Shown in pieces: positions 24,666 through 32,562 of a stretch of DNA of 64,000 nt. The translations under genes were made by a program, and so were the position numbers. Origin of the DNA: Sporomusa acidovorans (GTDB taxonomy: Bacteria; Bacillota; Negativicutes; Sporomusales; Sporomusaceae); the NCBI RefSeq assembly GCF_002257695.2, contig NZ_CP155571.1; one strand, 5' to 3'. How positions within the stretch are numbered: the first letter of the stretch is position 1; each line of letters opens with the position of its first letter. The notes under the pieces were generated by a model that worked only from the letters and a program-made list of their open reading frames with translations, was not told where the DNA came from and made no database searches.

Positions 24666-25460
24666 TTAACCTTCGACATCAAGACTAAAATCGAGTAATG
24701 GTGCATCAAGAATAGCTCGACCAACATCAATAATATCCGGTCCAAGTGTGACGATGTTATGCAATTCTTCCATGGTTACACCGCCGGCAAAAGCCAACTG
24801 TATACGTTCTCGCCAACCCTCAGCTTCCGCAGCAGCCCTTACAACTTCGAGGTCCTCGAGAACACCGGTATCAACCATTAAAATGCCTGCGCCGGCCTGT
24901 ACTGCGGATCTAGCCTCTTCGACAATGCCTTGGGTCTCGCCGCGTAATTGGGCAACTACTAAACGTTCTGAGTCAAATAATTTTGCCCTACCTATGGCTG
25001 TGCTAACTTCTCCAAACATCCGAATATAGTTTTTGTCTAAATAAATAAATGGCATTTCGGACATCCGTTGTCCAGCCCCACCCGTTATAGCCGCTTGACG
25101 TAGTTCTCCTTTAATAGCCTGACCTACCTTTTTCCAAGCACCACAAACAACCTTTACCGGACTTGCTTTTTTCACAATATCTGCTGCAGCTGTGGCTACT
25201 CCAGAAGGTTTCCCGATGGCTCCCATAAGCATTTCCTCTGCCTTAGTGACCATTTCAGCATTGCCCCGAGCAACAAACACCACGGTACCGGGGATTAACG
25301 CCGCACCTTCCTCTGCCACCGAGCGAACGTCCAGACCGATATCAGCTGCCAGTTCCTTTAATTTTGCGACTCCTGATAGTATTCCATTTTCCCGAGCCCT
25401 AATCGTGAATCCATAGGACCGACCTTTGAGTGGTTCAAACAGAAACTCTCGCAACTCCAT
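24666..25460 (-). CDS. NadC-fold (quinolinate phosphoribosyltransferase-like) protein, atypical
   Basis: A 264-residue protein with the two-domain architecture of nicotinate-nucleotide pyrophosphorylase or ModD: N-terminal swivel domain (ENGILSGVAKLKEL, LIPGTVVFVARGNA) and an alpha/beta barrel (IVEEARSAVQAGAGILMVD, LAFAGGVTMEELHNI, IIDVGRAILDAPLLDFSLDV). GVAT is present, but the phosphoribosyl-binding TRKT motif reads GAWK and the usual HR pair is QR. Quinolinate chemistry is therefore doubtful. It sits between an IclR regulator and a BenE transporter and lacks nadA/nadB neighbours, so I infer a catabolic rather than a NAD-biosynthetic role. Ribosome site AGAGGTG. Confidence 0.65.
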   Translation of the reverse strand: MELREFLFEPLKGRSYGFTIRARENGILSGVAKLKELAADIGLDVRSVAEEGAALIPGTVVFVARGNAEMVTKAEEMLMGAIGKPSGVATAAADIVKKASPVKVVCGAWKKVGQAIKGELRQAAITGGAGQRMSEMPFIYLDKNYIRMFGEVSTAIGRAKLFDSERLVVAQLRGETQGIVEEARSAVQAGAGILMVDTGVLEDLEVVRAAAEAEGWRERIQLAFAGGVTMEELHNIVTLGPDIIDVGRAILDAPLLDFSLDVEG

Positions 25461-25486
25461 CCTATCACCTCATCTCTGTCTACATT

Positions 25487-26275
25487 TCATGCACGATATC
25501 CTAGATGCAACGAAATCTCCCGCCCAATCCTAACCATTAGGCTTACAATGGATTCAAGCTCGTCCCCTTCAAACCGTGATAAAGTCCCAGATACACTAAT
25601 CGCGGCACAAACATTTCCTGTATAATCGCGCAATGGCACCGCTACACAACGTAAGCTTTCCATGATCTCTTCATTATCTATGGCATAACCTTGTTGTCTT
25701 ACTTGCTTCAGTTCCTCTTCCAAGAGGTGAAATTCGGTAATCGTGTTTTTGGTATAACGGGATAAACCCTTCGTGCTAATTATACTTTTTACTTCTTCAG
25801 CCGGAAGATTTGCTAAGAAAACCTTGCCTACACCAGTACAGTGAGCTGGCAACCTTGTACCAACTTGCGAGACAATTCGCAAAGATTTTGTACATTCTCG
25901 CTTGTCAATATATAGGACCTCACCTTTATCTAAGACAACCAAATGAACTGTTTCCCCAAGTTCATCCACCAGAGATTGAATAAATGGGGCAGCCACTTTG
26001 CGCACATCCCAGCTATCGGCAACAACATTCCCCAAGACAAAGAGCCGCGTTCCTAGACGGTATTTACCATCCTCAGGCGACTGCTCTAAATAACCAAAAT
26101 CTCTTAACGTAGCCAATAGCCCATACACAGTACTTTTTGCCAGCTGCATCTCCTTAGCAATCTCACCCAGAGACATTTCCCGCTGGTGCTCTGCAAGTAG
26201 ATTCAGGATCATCAGTGCCTTAGCTACGGAACGAACCTGATTACCCGCAGCGACCGCCGGAATATCTTTAGCCAA
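25487..26275 (-). CDS. IclR-family transcriptional regulator
   Basis: A 262-residue regulator with an N-terminal winged helix-turn-helix (residues 15-75, SLGEIAKEMQLAKSTVYGLLATL) and a C-terminal GAF-like effector domain (from about 90, with HLVVLDKGEVLYIDKRE, THCTGVGKVFLA-like PAHCTGVGKVFLANL, and YAIDNEEIMESLRCVAVPL). IclR proteins typically control adjacent aromatic or organic acid catabolic genes with a pathway intermediate as ligand. A 16-base word TTCGTTATTACCGAAT occurs upstream of this gene (26359-26374) and again upstream of the first gene of the cluster (33565-33580), suggesting autoregulation and control of the whole cluster. AAGGAGG precedes the ATG. Confidence 0.9.
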   Translation of the reverse strand: MAKDIPAVAAGNQVRSVAKALMILNLLAEHQREMSLGEIAKEMQLAKSTVYGLLATLRDFGYLEQSPEDGKYRLGTRLFVLGNVVADSWDVRKVAAPFIQSLVDELGETVHLVVLDKGEVLYIDKRECTKSLRIVSQVGTRLPAHCTGVGKVFLANLPAEEVKSIISTKGLSRYTKNTITEFHLLEEELKQVRQQGYAIDNEEIMESLRCVAVPLRDYTGNVCAAISVSGTLSRFEGDELESIVSLMVRIGREISLHLGYRA

Positions 26276-26358
26276 TTTTACATTACCTCCTTCTTCGATT
26301 AATCCTTCTTAATCTCTGTTAGAAAAAATGAATTAGAACTTACATGCAGAACTTCTTA

Positions 26359-26374
26359 TTCGTTATTACCGAAT
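26359..26374 (+). promoter_or_regulatory. Candidate regulator-binding word upstream of iclR-type gene
   Basis: TTCGTTATTACCGAAT is identical to 33565-33580 in front of the cluster's first gene. In this copy the second half of the palindrome is degenerate (ATCGTTCTG in place of GACATTCGG). Confidence 0.55.
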
Positions 26375-26468
26375 ATCGTTCTGAATTTTAACACAATTAT
26401 ACTCATTCTAAGTTGTAAATCTCTTCACAAGCAGGTTCGGTATTGTCGAGATTTTTGCGGTAATGCCG

Positions 26469-27554
26469 TTAATCTATTTTTGTTAGCACAACATTACCTG
26501 AGCTTTTTACTAATATGGTATCAGTAATACGGGGACCGCCTATTTTCGGAACATAAATAGTCGGCAGCAATAAATCCACCACCATATTTTCCTGAATAAT
26601 ATGGTTAATTTCCTTTCCAATAACGGGATAAAATTCTGACTGTCTGATTCCTACTCCATAGCCAATCTGATTCACGAACATCTTGGCATAACCATGGTCA
26701 TGAATAACCTTGAACACTTTGTCGTAGATTTCACTGGAGGCAACCCCTGGCTTTAATACTTCTATCGCAACATTTTGCGCCTCTATAAGCACGTTGTAGA
26801 CCTCAACGGTCTCTTTAGCGACTTCTCCCAAAAATACTGTGCGACACATTTTTGCGGTATACCCTTTATAGGACGCACCCAAGTGAATGACTACAGGCTG
26901 ATTGTCTTCAATGACATAATCTCCGGCATAAGGATGCATCAATTGCTGCCGATCATGCCGCAAGACTTGCATGCGGAAGGTGCTCCCCTCCGAACCCGCC
27001 TTGCGCATAGCATACTCAGCCTCTGCAAGTATTTCAGTTTCTTTCATGCCTGGCTTAACGGATTCCATTCCTACTTTCATCCCTACTTTAAGGAACTCAG
27101 CAGCTTTTGAAATATAAGAGATTTCCTGTTCGCATTTGATTGAGCGCAAGCGATAGCAGACTTCAGCAATATCACCAAAGTAGATACCGGGCACAGTGTC
27201 ACGGAGGAGCTGGTAGTCCTTTAAATTAATAAAGTACCTGGTAAAGCCGATCCTCGGATTGGCAATACCTAACTCCAGCACCAAGTCGGCGGTTTTTTTG
27301 CTGATATTCTCTTGTGGGAAGAAATAGGGAACCACTTCTAAGCCCGATCGGTCCCGCATTTGACGAGCATCCAGCCACAAGCAGAGTAGCTTCGGCTGAC
27401 CTTGCGCCGGAACAATCAGGGCTCCTCCTTCAATATCTTCTACATTTGCAAAGTAGATAAGGTTCTCCCTATCCCTAATAACCGCCGCATCCAGCTCTTG
27501 TTTCTTCAGTTCCTGTTGGAGTGCGGCAATTCTCGTTACGACAATTTCGTTCAC
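26469..27554 (-). CDS. M24 (creatinase/prolidase-fold) protein lacking metal ligands
   Basis: A 361-residue protein with an N-terminal creatinase domain (about 1-125) and a pita-bread M24 domain. At the positions of the five metal ligands of prolidases the sequence departs: VIHLGA for VDxGA, YTAKM for YTSDM, IGYGVGI for GHGIG, DLLLP for xIEPG, and RITDT for RIEDD. Only metal-independent enzymes such as creatinase are known to use this fold without the ligands, so I infer a non-peptidase hydrolase acting on a pathway intermediate, or a binding protein. Start: GTG at 27554 with GAGGAG seven bases upstream; the longer reading would begin inside the terminator at 27575-27608. Confidence 0.72.
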   Translation of the reverse strand: MNEIVVTRIAALQQELKKQELDAAVIRDRENLIYFANVEDIEGGALIVPAQGQPKLLCLWLDARQMRDRSGLEVVPYFFPQENISKKTADLVLELGIANPRIGFTRYFINLKDYQLLRDTVPGIYFGDIAEVCYRLRSIKCEQEISYISKAAEFLKVGMKVGMESVKPGMKETEILAEAEYAMRKAGSEGSTFRMQVLRHDRQQLMHPYAGDYVIEDNQPVVIHLGASYKGYTAKMCRTVFLGEVAKETVEVYNVLIEAQNVAIEVLKPGVASSEIYDKVFKVIHDHGYAKMFVNQIGYGVGIRQSEFYPVIGKEINHIIQENMVVDLLLPTIYVPKIGGPRITDTILVKSSGNVVLTKID

Positions 27555-27574
27555 AACATCGCTCCTCGTTATTG

Positions 27575-27608
27575 AAAAAAGGGGGCAAACTACAAAACCC
27601 CCTTTTTT
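27575..27608. terminator. Intrinsic terminator inside the catabolic cluster
   Basis: Stem of six A plus five G against five C plus six T with a 12-base loop, lying between the stop at 27643 and the start of the M24 gene. It divides the cluster into two transcription units or allows partial read-through. Confidence 0.8.
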
Positions 27609-27642
27609 CATAATTAAAGAAACTTACTGAACAAATGCGCTT

Positions 27643-29106
27643 CTATTTGCTTGATTCCAATACTGAAAGGTCTACGCCTCTTTGCTTAAGCCATTTTGGC
27701 AGTAGCTCCTTATCAACCCTTTCACTAACCAGAGGTGCTTTTTCAATCAATAGTTTGGCCAATGATTCACTGACATTGAGACCGCCCATAGCACCGTCAA
27801 AGATAATTACTTGGTCTGTGCCGGTGACGTTGTAGGCAAACTTCATCGCATTCTCTGCTGTTCTCGCGGTTACGGCATAATCCATATAGCCAATATTCAT
27901 GGAATCCGTATCGAATAGTTTTCCCTGCTCATCTCCCACGACAACGGTCGGAATATTCTTAGAGAAAAATTCAGACGGATATCCTGTCCATGCATAGTTA
28001 TGCACACACATTTTAATGGCGGGGTTCATGGGCGGCGTCTCCTCGAGTAGCGGTTTTCCGTTTTTACGATAGAAAGCCTCAGTATACCAAGTATAAGAGG
28101 GTAGCGGCGTATTTAGGTCGTACAAATCAGAATTAGCCCCTAGGAAATTTGCATAAATAACCCCTGCTGAAAATACATACGGTACTGGGCAAGGGAAATC
28201 AAGTACGGCAATGCATTTATCAATTTCGCCAAATAGGGTCATAATTTTTCCGTAGAGCTGGCAGCCAACGAAAGTTGCACGGTCGTTAAGGGCATACAAA
28301 TCGTTGTCGCAGTCAGCACCAATTACGCCATGTGGTCCACAGTTCAAAAATGCAGCAAAGGCGAATTTACTTTGCACAAACTCGGACTCAAAAATAGCAC
28401 GTGCAGTAAAGTTTGCTGCCCGAGGTCCCAGATTCTGATGGTAGGTACTGCGAGTTTCGCAACGCGCATAGGACATACCAAACGGTTTTACAGCTTTATC
28501 TACCTGTCTGTGGAAATGCACCTCACGAACGTCAGTATGATGCGCATGGATAATCCAGGTTGCATCGTAAACCTTCTTAAGTCCGTACAGAGTTCCGATT
28601 TCGGTCTCGATAGCGATCCCTTCGTCGATTGGAGCTACCCCGACTGCTTTTCCTTTATAATAGGTGTCTAAGCCATAACGCTTCATATATTCTTCCGTTT
28701 CACGGAAACGCATGCCAACCCCCGCACGCAGCCGAATATCCGTGCAGCCGGTTCTTTCTTCCACAGCATCTCTAATTGCCTTAAGCAACTCAGCATAGGG
28801 TTCGCCGCCAAAAAGAGTGAATCCATGGTGGGAAGCCAAGACATTAACGGAATCTTCCGGTTTAATCATGCTCATGTCAACCTTCATCAGGGCATCATGG
28901 GCAGCTTGACGAACATTTTTTATGGCATCCGGCCCACCCGGCAGGAGTACAGGCGGTAGATCTGGGAACAATTCGCGCAGATAAAGAGAAACCATCCCGG
29001 GAAGCTCGGAAACACGGGTTTTTACAAGTTCTGGGGCAATACCATAAATAGAAGGTTTTGGGGGAATTGGCTTAATTGCCTCGTGCATTAAATCCTTATA
29101 ATTCAT
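27643..29106 (-). CDS. Large protein of unknown function in the catabolic cluster (possible LarA-like fold)
   Basis: A 487-residue cytosolic protein. I do not recognise it firmly. Notable segments: VLASHHGFTLFGGEPY (about residues 88-103), IIHAHHTDVREVHFHRQ (about 186-202, six His in 17 residues), RCETRSTYHQNLGPRAANFTAR, and a C-terminal VIIFDGAMGGLNVSESLAKLL. The alternation of HH-G, GT..GL..VYDA and a His-rich turn recalls nickel-pincer enzymes of the LarA/DUF2088 superfamily, but the sequence is too divergent to call by eye. It is directly downstream of, and one base from, the ferredoxin/BFD gene (stop 29107), so the two are translationally coupled and may form a redox enzyme. Confidence 0.55.
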   Translation of the reverse strand: MNYKDLMHEAIKPIPPKPSIYGIAPELVKTRVSELPGMVSLYLRELFPDLPPVLLPGGPDAIKNVRQAAHDALMKVDMSMIKPEDSVNVLASHHGFTLFGGEPYAELLKAIRDAVEERTGCTDIRLRAGVGMRFRETEEYMKRYGLDTYYKGKAVGVAPIDEGIAIETEIGTLYGLKKVYDATWIIHAHHTDVREVHFHRQVDKAVKPFGMSYARCETRSTYHQNLGPRAANFTARAIFESEFVQSKFAFAAFLNCGPHGVIGADCDNDLYALNDRATFVGCQLYGKIMTLFGEIDKCIAVLDFPCPVPYVFSAGVIYANFLGANSDLYDLNTPLPSYTWYTEAFYRKNGKPLLEETPPMNPAIKMCVHNYAWTGYPSEFFSKNIPTVVVGDEQGKLFDTDSMNIGYMDYAVTARTAENAMKFAYNVTGTDQVIIFDGAMGGLNVSESLAKLLIEKAPLVSERVDKELLPKWLKQRGVDLSVLESSK

Positions 29107-29724
29107 TTATTTTTCCGCTCCTTCCGGTTTGGTATGAACAACGCGATCTAATAATTCCCGATCTTCTTGGAAGTAGAAACCCCTCTTACTGTATTTCTCG
29201 ACAACGGTTTCAGGCAGAGTCCATGCAGTAGGGGTGATCCCGTACCACTGCCAACCATTTTCAACCTGTTTGAGCTCAAGGCCTGCTGCATCAATCATCC
29301 GCAGCAGCGGCTGTACACATTCAATGGTGCAGCCTGTGCGAATACCGGTCTTTGACGATACTTCTTCAGGAGTCTTCGCTCCTTCTAAGATTGCAGCGGC
29401 AACTTCTTCTGCACGCACACCCACACAGTAACATAAAATCTGTTCCGGATTGAGATGGGCTTTTTCACAGATCTCACGAATTTTTTTTGCATCATGCTTG
29501 GATACGTCCACACCAATGGTAAAGGGTTCCTCGCGCTTAACCATTTTAATCGCATAAAATGGGCAGCGAGATTCGCAGTTGGTGCAACCACGACATTCAT
29601 CCGCCTTTACGTTTGCCTTTTTATCAGATACTGAAATCGCTAAAACCGGACAGACTTTCTCGCACACTTTACATCCCCTGCACACGTCGTGCTGAACTTC
29701 GGCCAACAGGGTTACTCTCTTCAT
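29107..29724 (-). CDS. 2[4Fe-4S] ferredoxin with C-terminal BFD-like [2Fe-2S] domain
   Basis: A 205-residue electron carrier. Two ferredoxin motifs occur at the N-terminus (CRGCKVCEKVCP, residues 15-26, and CRGCTNCESRCP, about 44-55). A BFD-like (2Fe-2S) region follows with CYC near residue 98 and TGCTIEC near 131. The last 60 residues are specific to this protein. The arrangement is typical of subunits feeding electrons to or from a partner oxidoreductase. It is the fifth gene of the cluster and overlaps the control region of the 487-residue unknown protein. GGGAGAGG precedes the ATG at 29724. Confidence 0.82.
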   Translation of the reverse strand: MKRVTLLAEVQHDVCRGCKVCEKVCPVLAISVSDKKANVKADECRGCTNCESRCPFYAIKMVKREEPFTIGVDVSKHDAKKIREICEKAHLNPEQILCYCVGVRAEEVAAAILEGAKTPEEVSSKTGIRTGCTIECVQPLLRMIDAAGLELKQVENGWQWYGITPTAWTLPETVVEKYSKRGFYFQEDRELLDRVVHTKPEGAEK

Positions 29725-29839
29725 CTGTTAAACCTCTCCCTTCTTTTCATATGGCATTCCAGTAATTAACTTCCGATCACAATTTGGATCTTTGTCAATC
29801 ACCGCTTCCGCGAACTAATCCATTCTGGCGAATCCCCGC

Positions 29840-30853
29840 TTATTTTCTATTCTTCTGAGATAACTCAAACGCCACATCAATGATCATGTCTTCCTGTCCG
29901 CCTACCATTCTCCGTTTACCCAGTTCCACAAGAATATCTCTGGGGCTCAATTGGAATTTTTCAGCAGCTTTATAGGTGTGGAGTAAAAAGCTAGAGTAAA
30001 CACCTGCATACCCCAGCATTAATGAAGCAGTGCTAATAACCTGCGGGCGATGCATTATTGGTTCTACAATTTCCTCTGCGACGTCCATAATGCCGTTTAG
30101 GTCAATCCCTGTGTCATATCCTAAACGGTCCAGTACCGCACATAACACTTCATTCTGAGTATTTCCAGCACCCGCACCTAAGCCCCGGCAAGTCGCGTCA
30201 ATATAGGTAGCGCCTTCTTCTACAGCTGCAATTGAATTCGCGACAGACAGACCCAAATTGTTATGAGAGTGGAAGCCAATCGGAATATCAACAGCATTTT
30301 TGAGCGCACTGACTCTGGCTCGGACATCATCTGTCAACATATGACCCGCAGAATCCGCAAGGTTAATATAGTCAGCGCCGCAGTCCACAAAAATTTTCGC
30401 TTGCTCCACAATCTTTTCCGGTGATGCCATATGGGCCATCATCAGGAATCCTACTGCCATCATCCCGATACTCTTGGCATATTTGATATGCTGAATCGCG
30501 ATATCGGCTTCCGTCACATGCGTGGCAACACGCACAGCCTCGGCGCCATTTTCCTTCGCTTCCTGCAAATCTTCTATCGTTCCAATTCCAGGCAGGAGTA
30601 ACACTGTCAGCTTTGCATTCTTAATCACATTGCTGGCTGCCTTAATCAGTTCAATTTCATTGGTTTTTGAGAAACCATAGTTTACGGAAGAGCCGTTGAT
30701 ACCATCTCCATGACTCACTTCGATCAGGCTGACGCCAACCTTATCCAATCCTTCTGCGACTGCAGTTACCTGATCTACCGTAAAACTATGACTAACTGCG
30801 TGACTCCCATCGCGAAGCGTTGTATCGACAATATTAATTTTCCCTTTTTTCAT
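29840..30853 (-). CDS. dmpG: 4-hydroxy-2-oxovalerate aldolase
   Basis: DmpG/MhpE/BphI-type aldolase of 337 residues: cleaves 4-hydroxy-2-oxopentanoate to pyruvate and acetaldehyde. The HMGL-like barrel begins with VDTTLRDGSHAVSHSF (catalytic Arg and metal Asp) and contains DCGADYINLADSAGHML, the metal-binding GFHSHNNLGLSVANS, and the C-terminal communication domain (SLMLGYAGVYSSFLLH, VGGQEDMIIDVAFEL). It forms a channelling complex with the acylating acetaldehyde dehydrogenase, whose gene ends six bases upstream. Length and residues are normal for the family. Confidence 0.94.
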   Translation of the reverse strand: MKKGKINIVDTTLRDGSHAVSHSFTVDQVTAVAEGLDKVGVSLIEVSHGDGINGSSVNYGFSKTNEIELIKAASNVIKNAKLTVLLLPGIGTIEDLQEAKENGAEAVRVATHVTEADIAIQHIKYAKSIGMMAVGFLMMAHMASPEKIVEQAKIFVDCGADYINLADSAGHMLTDDVRARVSALKNAVDIPIGFHSHNNLGLSVANSIAAVEEGATYIDATCRGLGAGAGNTQNEVLCAVLDRLGYDTGIDLNGIMDVAEEIVEPIMHRPQVISTASLMLGYAGVYSSFLLHTYKAAEKFQLSPRDILVELGKRRMVGGQEDMIIDVAFELSQKNRK

Positions 30854-30858
30854 TGCGC

Positions 30859-31728
30859 TTACCCCTCCCTGCCTAACAATTTCGCTGCCACTTTTTCGGC
30901 AACGGCGACAGCCGCTTGATTGATAATATCAAGGTTTCCGGAATATACTGGTAGGAAATCGCCGGCGCCCTCAACTTGGACAATGACAGTTACTTTATTT
31001 CCATCGACAACAGGGGGAACGCGTAACTTGTAGCCCGGTACATAAGCTTGTACTTGCTTAACAATGTCGTTGACCGATTCTATGATTTTCTTCTCATCGG
31101 GATTTTTAACTATAGAATAAATAGTATTAGTCATCATGATTGGCGGCTCAGCGGGGTTCAAAACAATAATTGCTTTCGCTTTATCAGCGCCGCCAACAAT
31201 TTCCAGAGCTTTTCTAGTTGTCTGGGTAAACTCATCGATGTTAGCACGGGTTCCTGGGCCTGCACTCAAGGAAGAAAGTGCTGCCACAATCTCGGTATAC
31301 TCAGAGTCCGCCGCGCGATTAATTGCGTAAGCGATGGGAATCGTTGCCTGGCCGCCGCAGGTAACCATGTTAAAGTTATCTGCTTCAGCTATTTTGTCCA
31401 GATTCACGCAAGGAACGACATAGGGTCCTACGGCAGCAGGGGTCATATCCATGACAATTTTGCCCGCTGCTTTCAATATTGGTGCATTATATAAATGCGC
31501 TTTTGCACTTGTCGCATCAAAAACAATCTTGATATCGGGGTCTGCGGCCACAGCTTTAACACCTTCTAAGGAAGTCTTAAAGCCCAATCCTGCTGCCCTT
31601 TTAATCCCCTCCGATTCCACGATACCTGCCATTAAGTGCATTTGTAGGTGTTTGCTTTTCATAACCTTATACATCAAGTCAGACCCGATGTTTCCTGGAC
31701 CAATAATACCAACTTTAATTTTCTCCAT
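30859..31728 (-). CDS. dmpF: Acetaldehyde dehydrogenase (acylating)
   Basis: DmpF/MhpF/BphJ-type enzyme of 289 residues oxidising acetaldehyde with NAD+ and CoA to acetyl-CoA. The Rossmann motif GIIGPGNIGSDLMYK is at the N-terminus; the catalytic Cys is in NMVTCGGQATIPIAYA (about residue 125). Usually 300-315 residues, so this is a compact version. Lies between dmpE-like and dmpG, matching the gene order of meta-cleavage operons. In an anaerobe the acetyl-CoA can feed ATP formation. Confidence 0.93.
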   Translation of the reverse strand: MEKIKVGIIGPGNIGSDLMYKVMKSKHLQMHLMAGIVESEGIKRAAGLGFKTSLEGVKAVAADPDIKIVFDATSAKAHLYNAPILKAAGKIVMDMTPAAVGPYVVPCVNLDKIAEADNFNMVTCGGQATIPIAYAINRAADSEYTEIVAALSSLSAGPGTRANIDEFTQTTRKALEIVGGADKAKAIIVLNPAEPPIMMTNTIYSIVKNPDEKKIIESVNDIVKQVQAYVPGYKLRVPPVVDGNKVTVIVQVEGAGDFLPVYSGNLDIINQAAVAVAEKVAAKLLGREG

Positions 31729-31755
31729 ACCACTTTTCCTTTCTTGATTGCTAAT

Positions 31756-32529
31756 TTATTTAAATTTAACTGTTACACTTCCCATGCCATGGAAAGTCAC
31801 AGTAAAGCTATCATCTTTTGCAACTGGAATTGCGGCGGTCACTGCACCCGCCATGACGATATTGCCCTCTTTGAGTTCAATGTTAAATTCGGAAAGTTTA
31901 TTGGCTAGCCAGGCTACCGCTGCTGCAGGATTTCCCAACACCTCCGCGCAGGTTCCGCTGTTAACCAGTTCTCCGTTCTTTTCTAACGTCATTCCGGTTA
32001 AACGCATATCGACATTTCCTATCGGGGTCATTCTTCCACCGATAAGAAACCGCGCACTAGAACCATTATCCGCAATGGTGTCAGCCAGTGTAATCTTCCA
32101 GTCCTTGATACGGCTGTCAACAATCTCAATGGCAGGAACTACCCAGTCGGTTGCATTATATACATCCACAACTGTTACGCCGGGACCGCGCAACGTTTTC
32201 TTAAGACAAAACGCCAGCTCTCCCTCCACCTTTGGTTGAATCAGATCATCGATTGGGCAGATTTCACCCTCGAGTAGAAGCATTTTATTAGTGAGATGAC
32301 CATAGTCAGGTTCACTGACTTTCAAAAGATTTTGCATTGCTTTGCTGGTCAGTCCTACCTTCATGCCGATTACTTTTTCCCCAGCGGCAACCTTTTTAGC
32401 AACATTCTCAAGTTGAATGGCGTAAGCATCCTCCACTGACATATCTGGATTGGAAGCGGTTGGCGTTGCAATTTGATAGCATCCTTTTTCCGCATCAAAT
32501 AATTCTTGAGCAATTTTTTTACAGTCCAT
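31756..32529 (-). CDS. dmpE: 2-keto-4-pentenoate hydratase (DmpE/MhpD/BphH family)
   Basis: A 257-residue hydratase adding water to 2-hydroxypenta-2,4-dienoate to give 4-hydroxy-2-oxopentanoate. Typical segments: AYAIQLENVAKKVAAGEKVIGMKVGLTSKAMQ, VEGELAFCLKKTL (metal-binding Glu), ATDWVVPAIEIVDSRIKDW, and CAEVLGNPAAAVAWLANKL. The related oxalocrotonate decarboxylase (DmpH) has the same fold and cannot be fully excluded. Placed directly before dmpF and dmpG, it completes the lower pathway from the dienoate. Confidence 0.9.
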   Translation of the reverse strand: MDCKKIAQELFDAEKGCYQIATPTASNPDMSVEDAYAIQLENVAKKVAAGEKVIGMKVGLTSKAMQNLLKVSEPDYGHLTNKMLLLEGEICPIDDLIQPKVEGELAFCLKKTLRGPGVTVVDVYNATDWVVPAIEIVDSRIKDWKITLADTIADNGSSARFLIGGRMTPIGNVDMRLTGMTLEKNGELVNSGTCAEVLGNPAAAVAWLANKLSEFNIELKEGNIVMAGAVTAAIPVAKDDSFTVTFHGMGSVTVKFK

Positions 32530-32562
32530 CTAATCATTTTCCCCCTTAGTCAAATCTTATTT

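Noticed and set aside
26275..26468. A small gene between the IclR and M24 genes
   Set aside because: No open frame with a ribosome site; only the operator-like word is present.
27555..27611. An extended N-terminus for the M24 protein
   Set aside because: The extra codons lie inside a strong terminator and lack a ribosome site; the GTG at 27554 has a good one.
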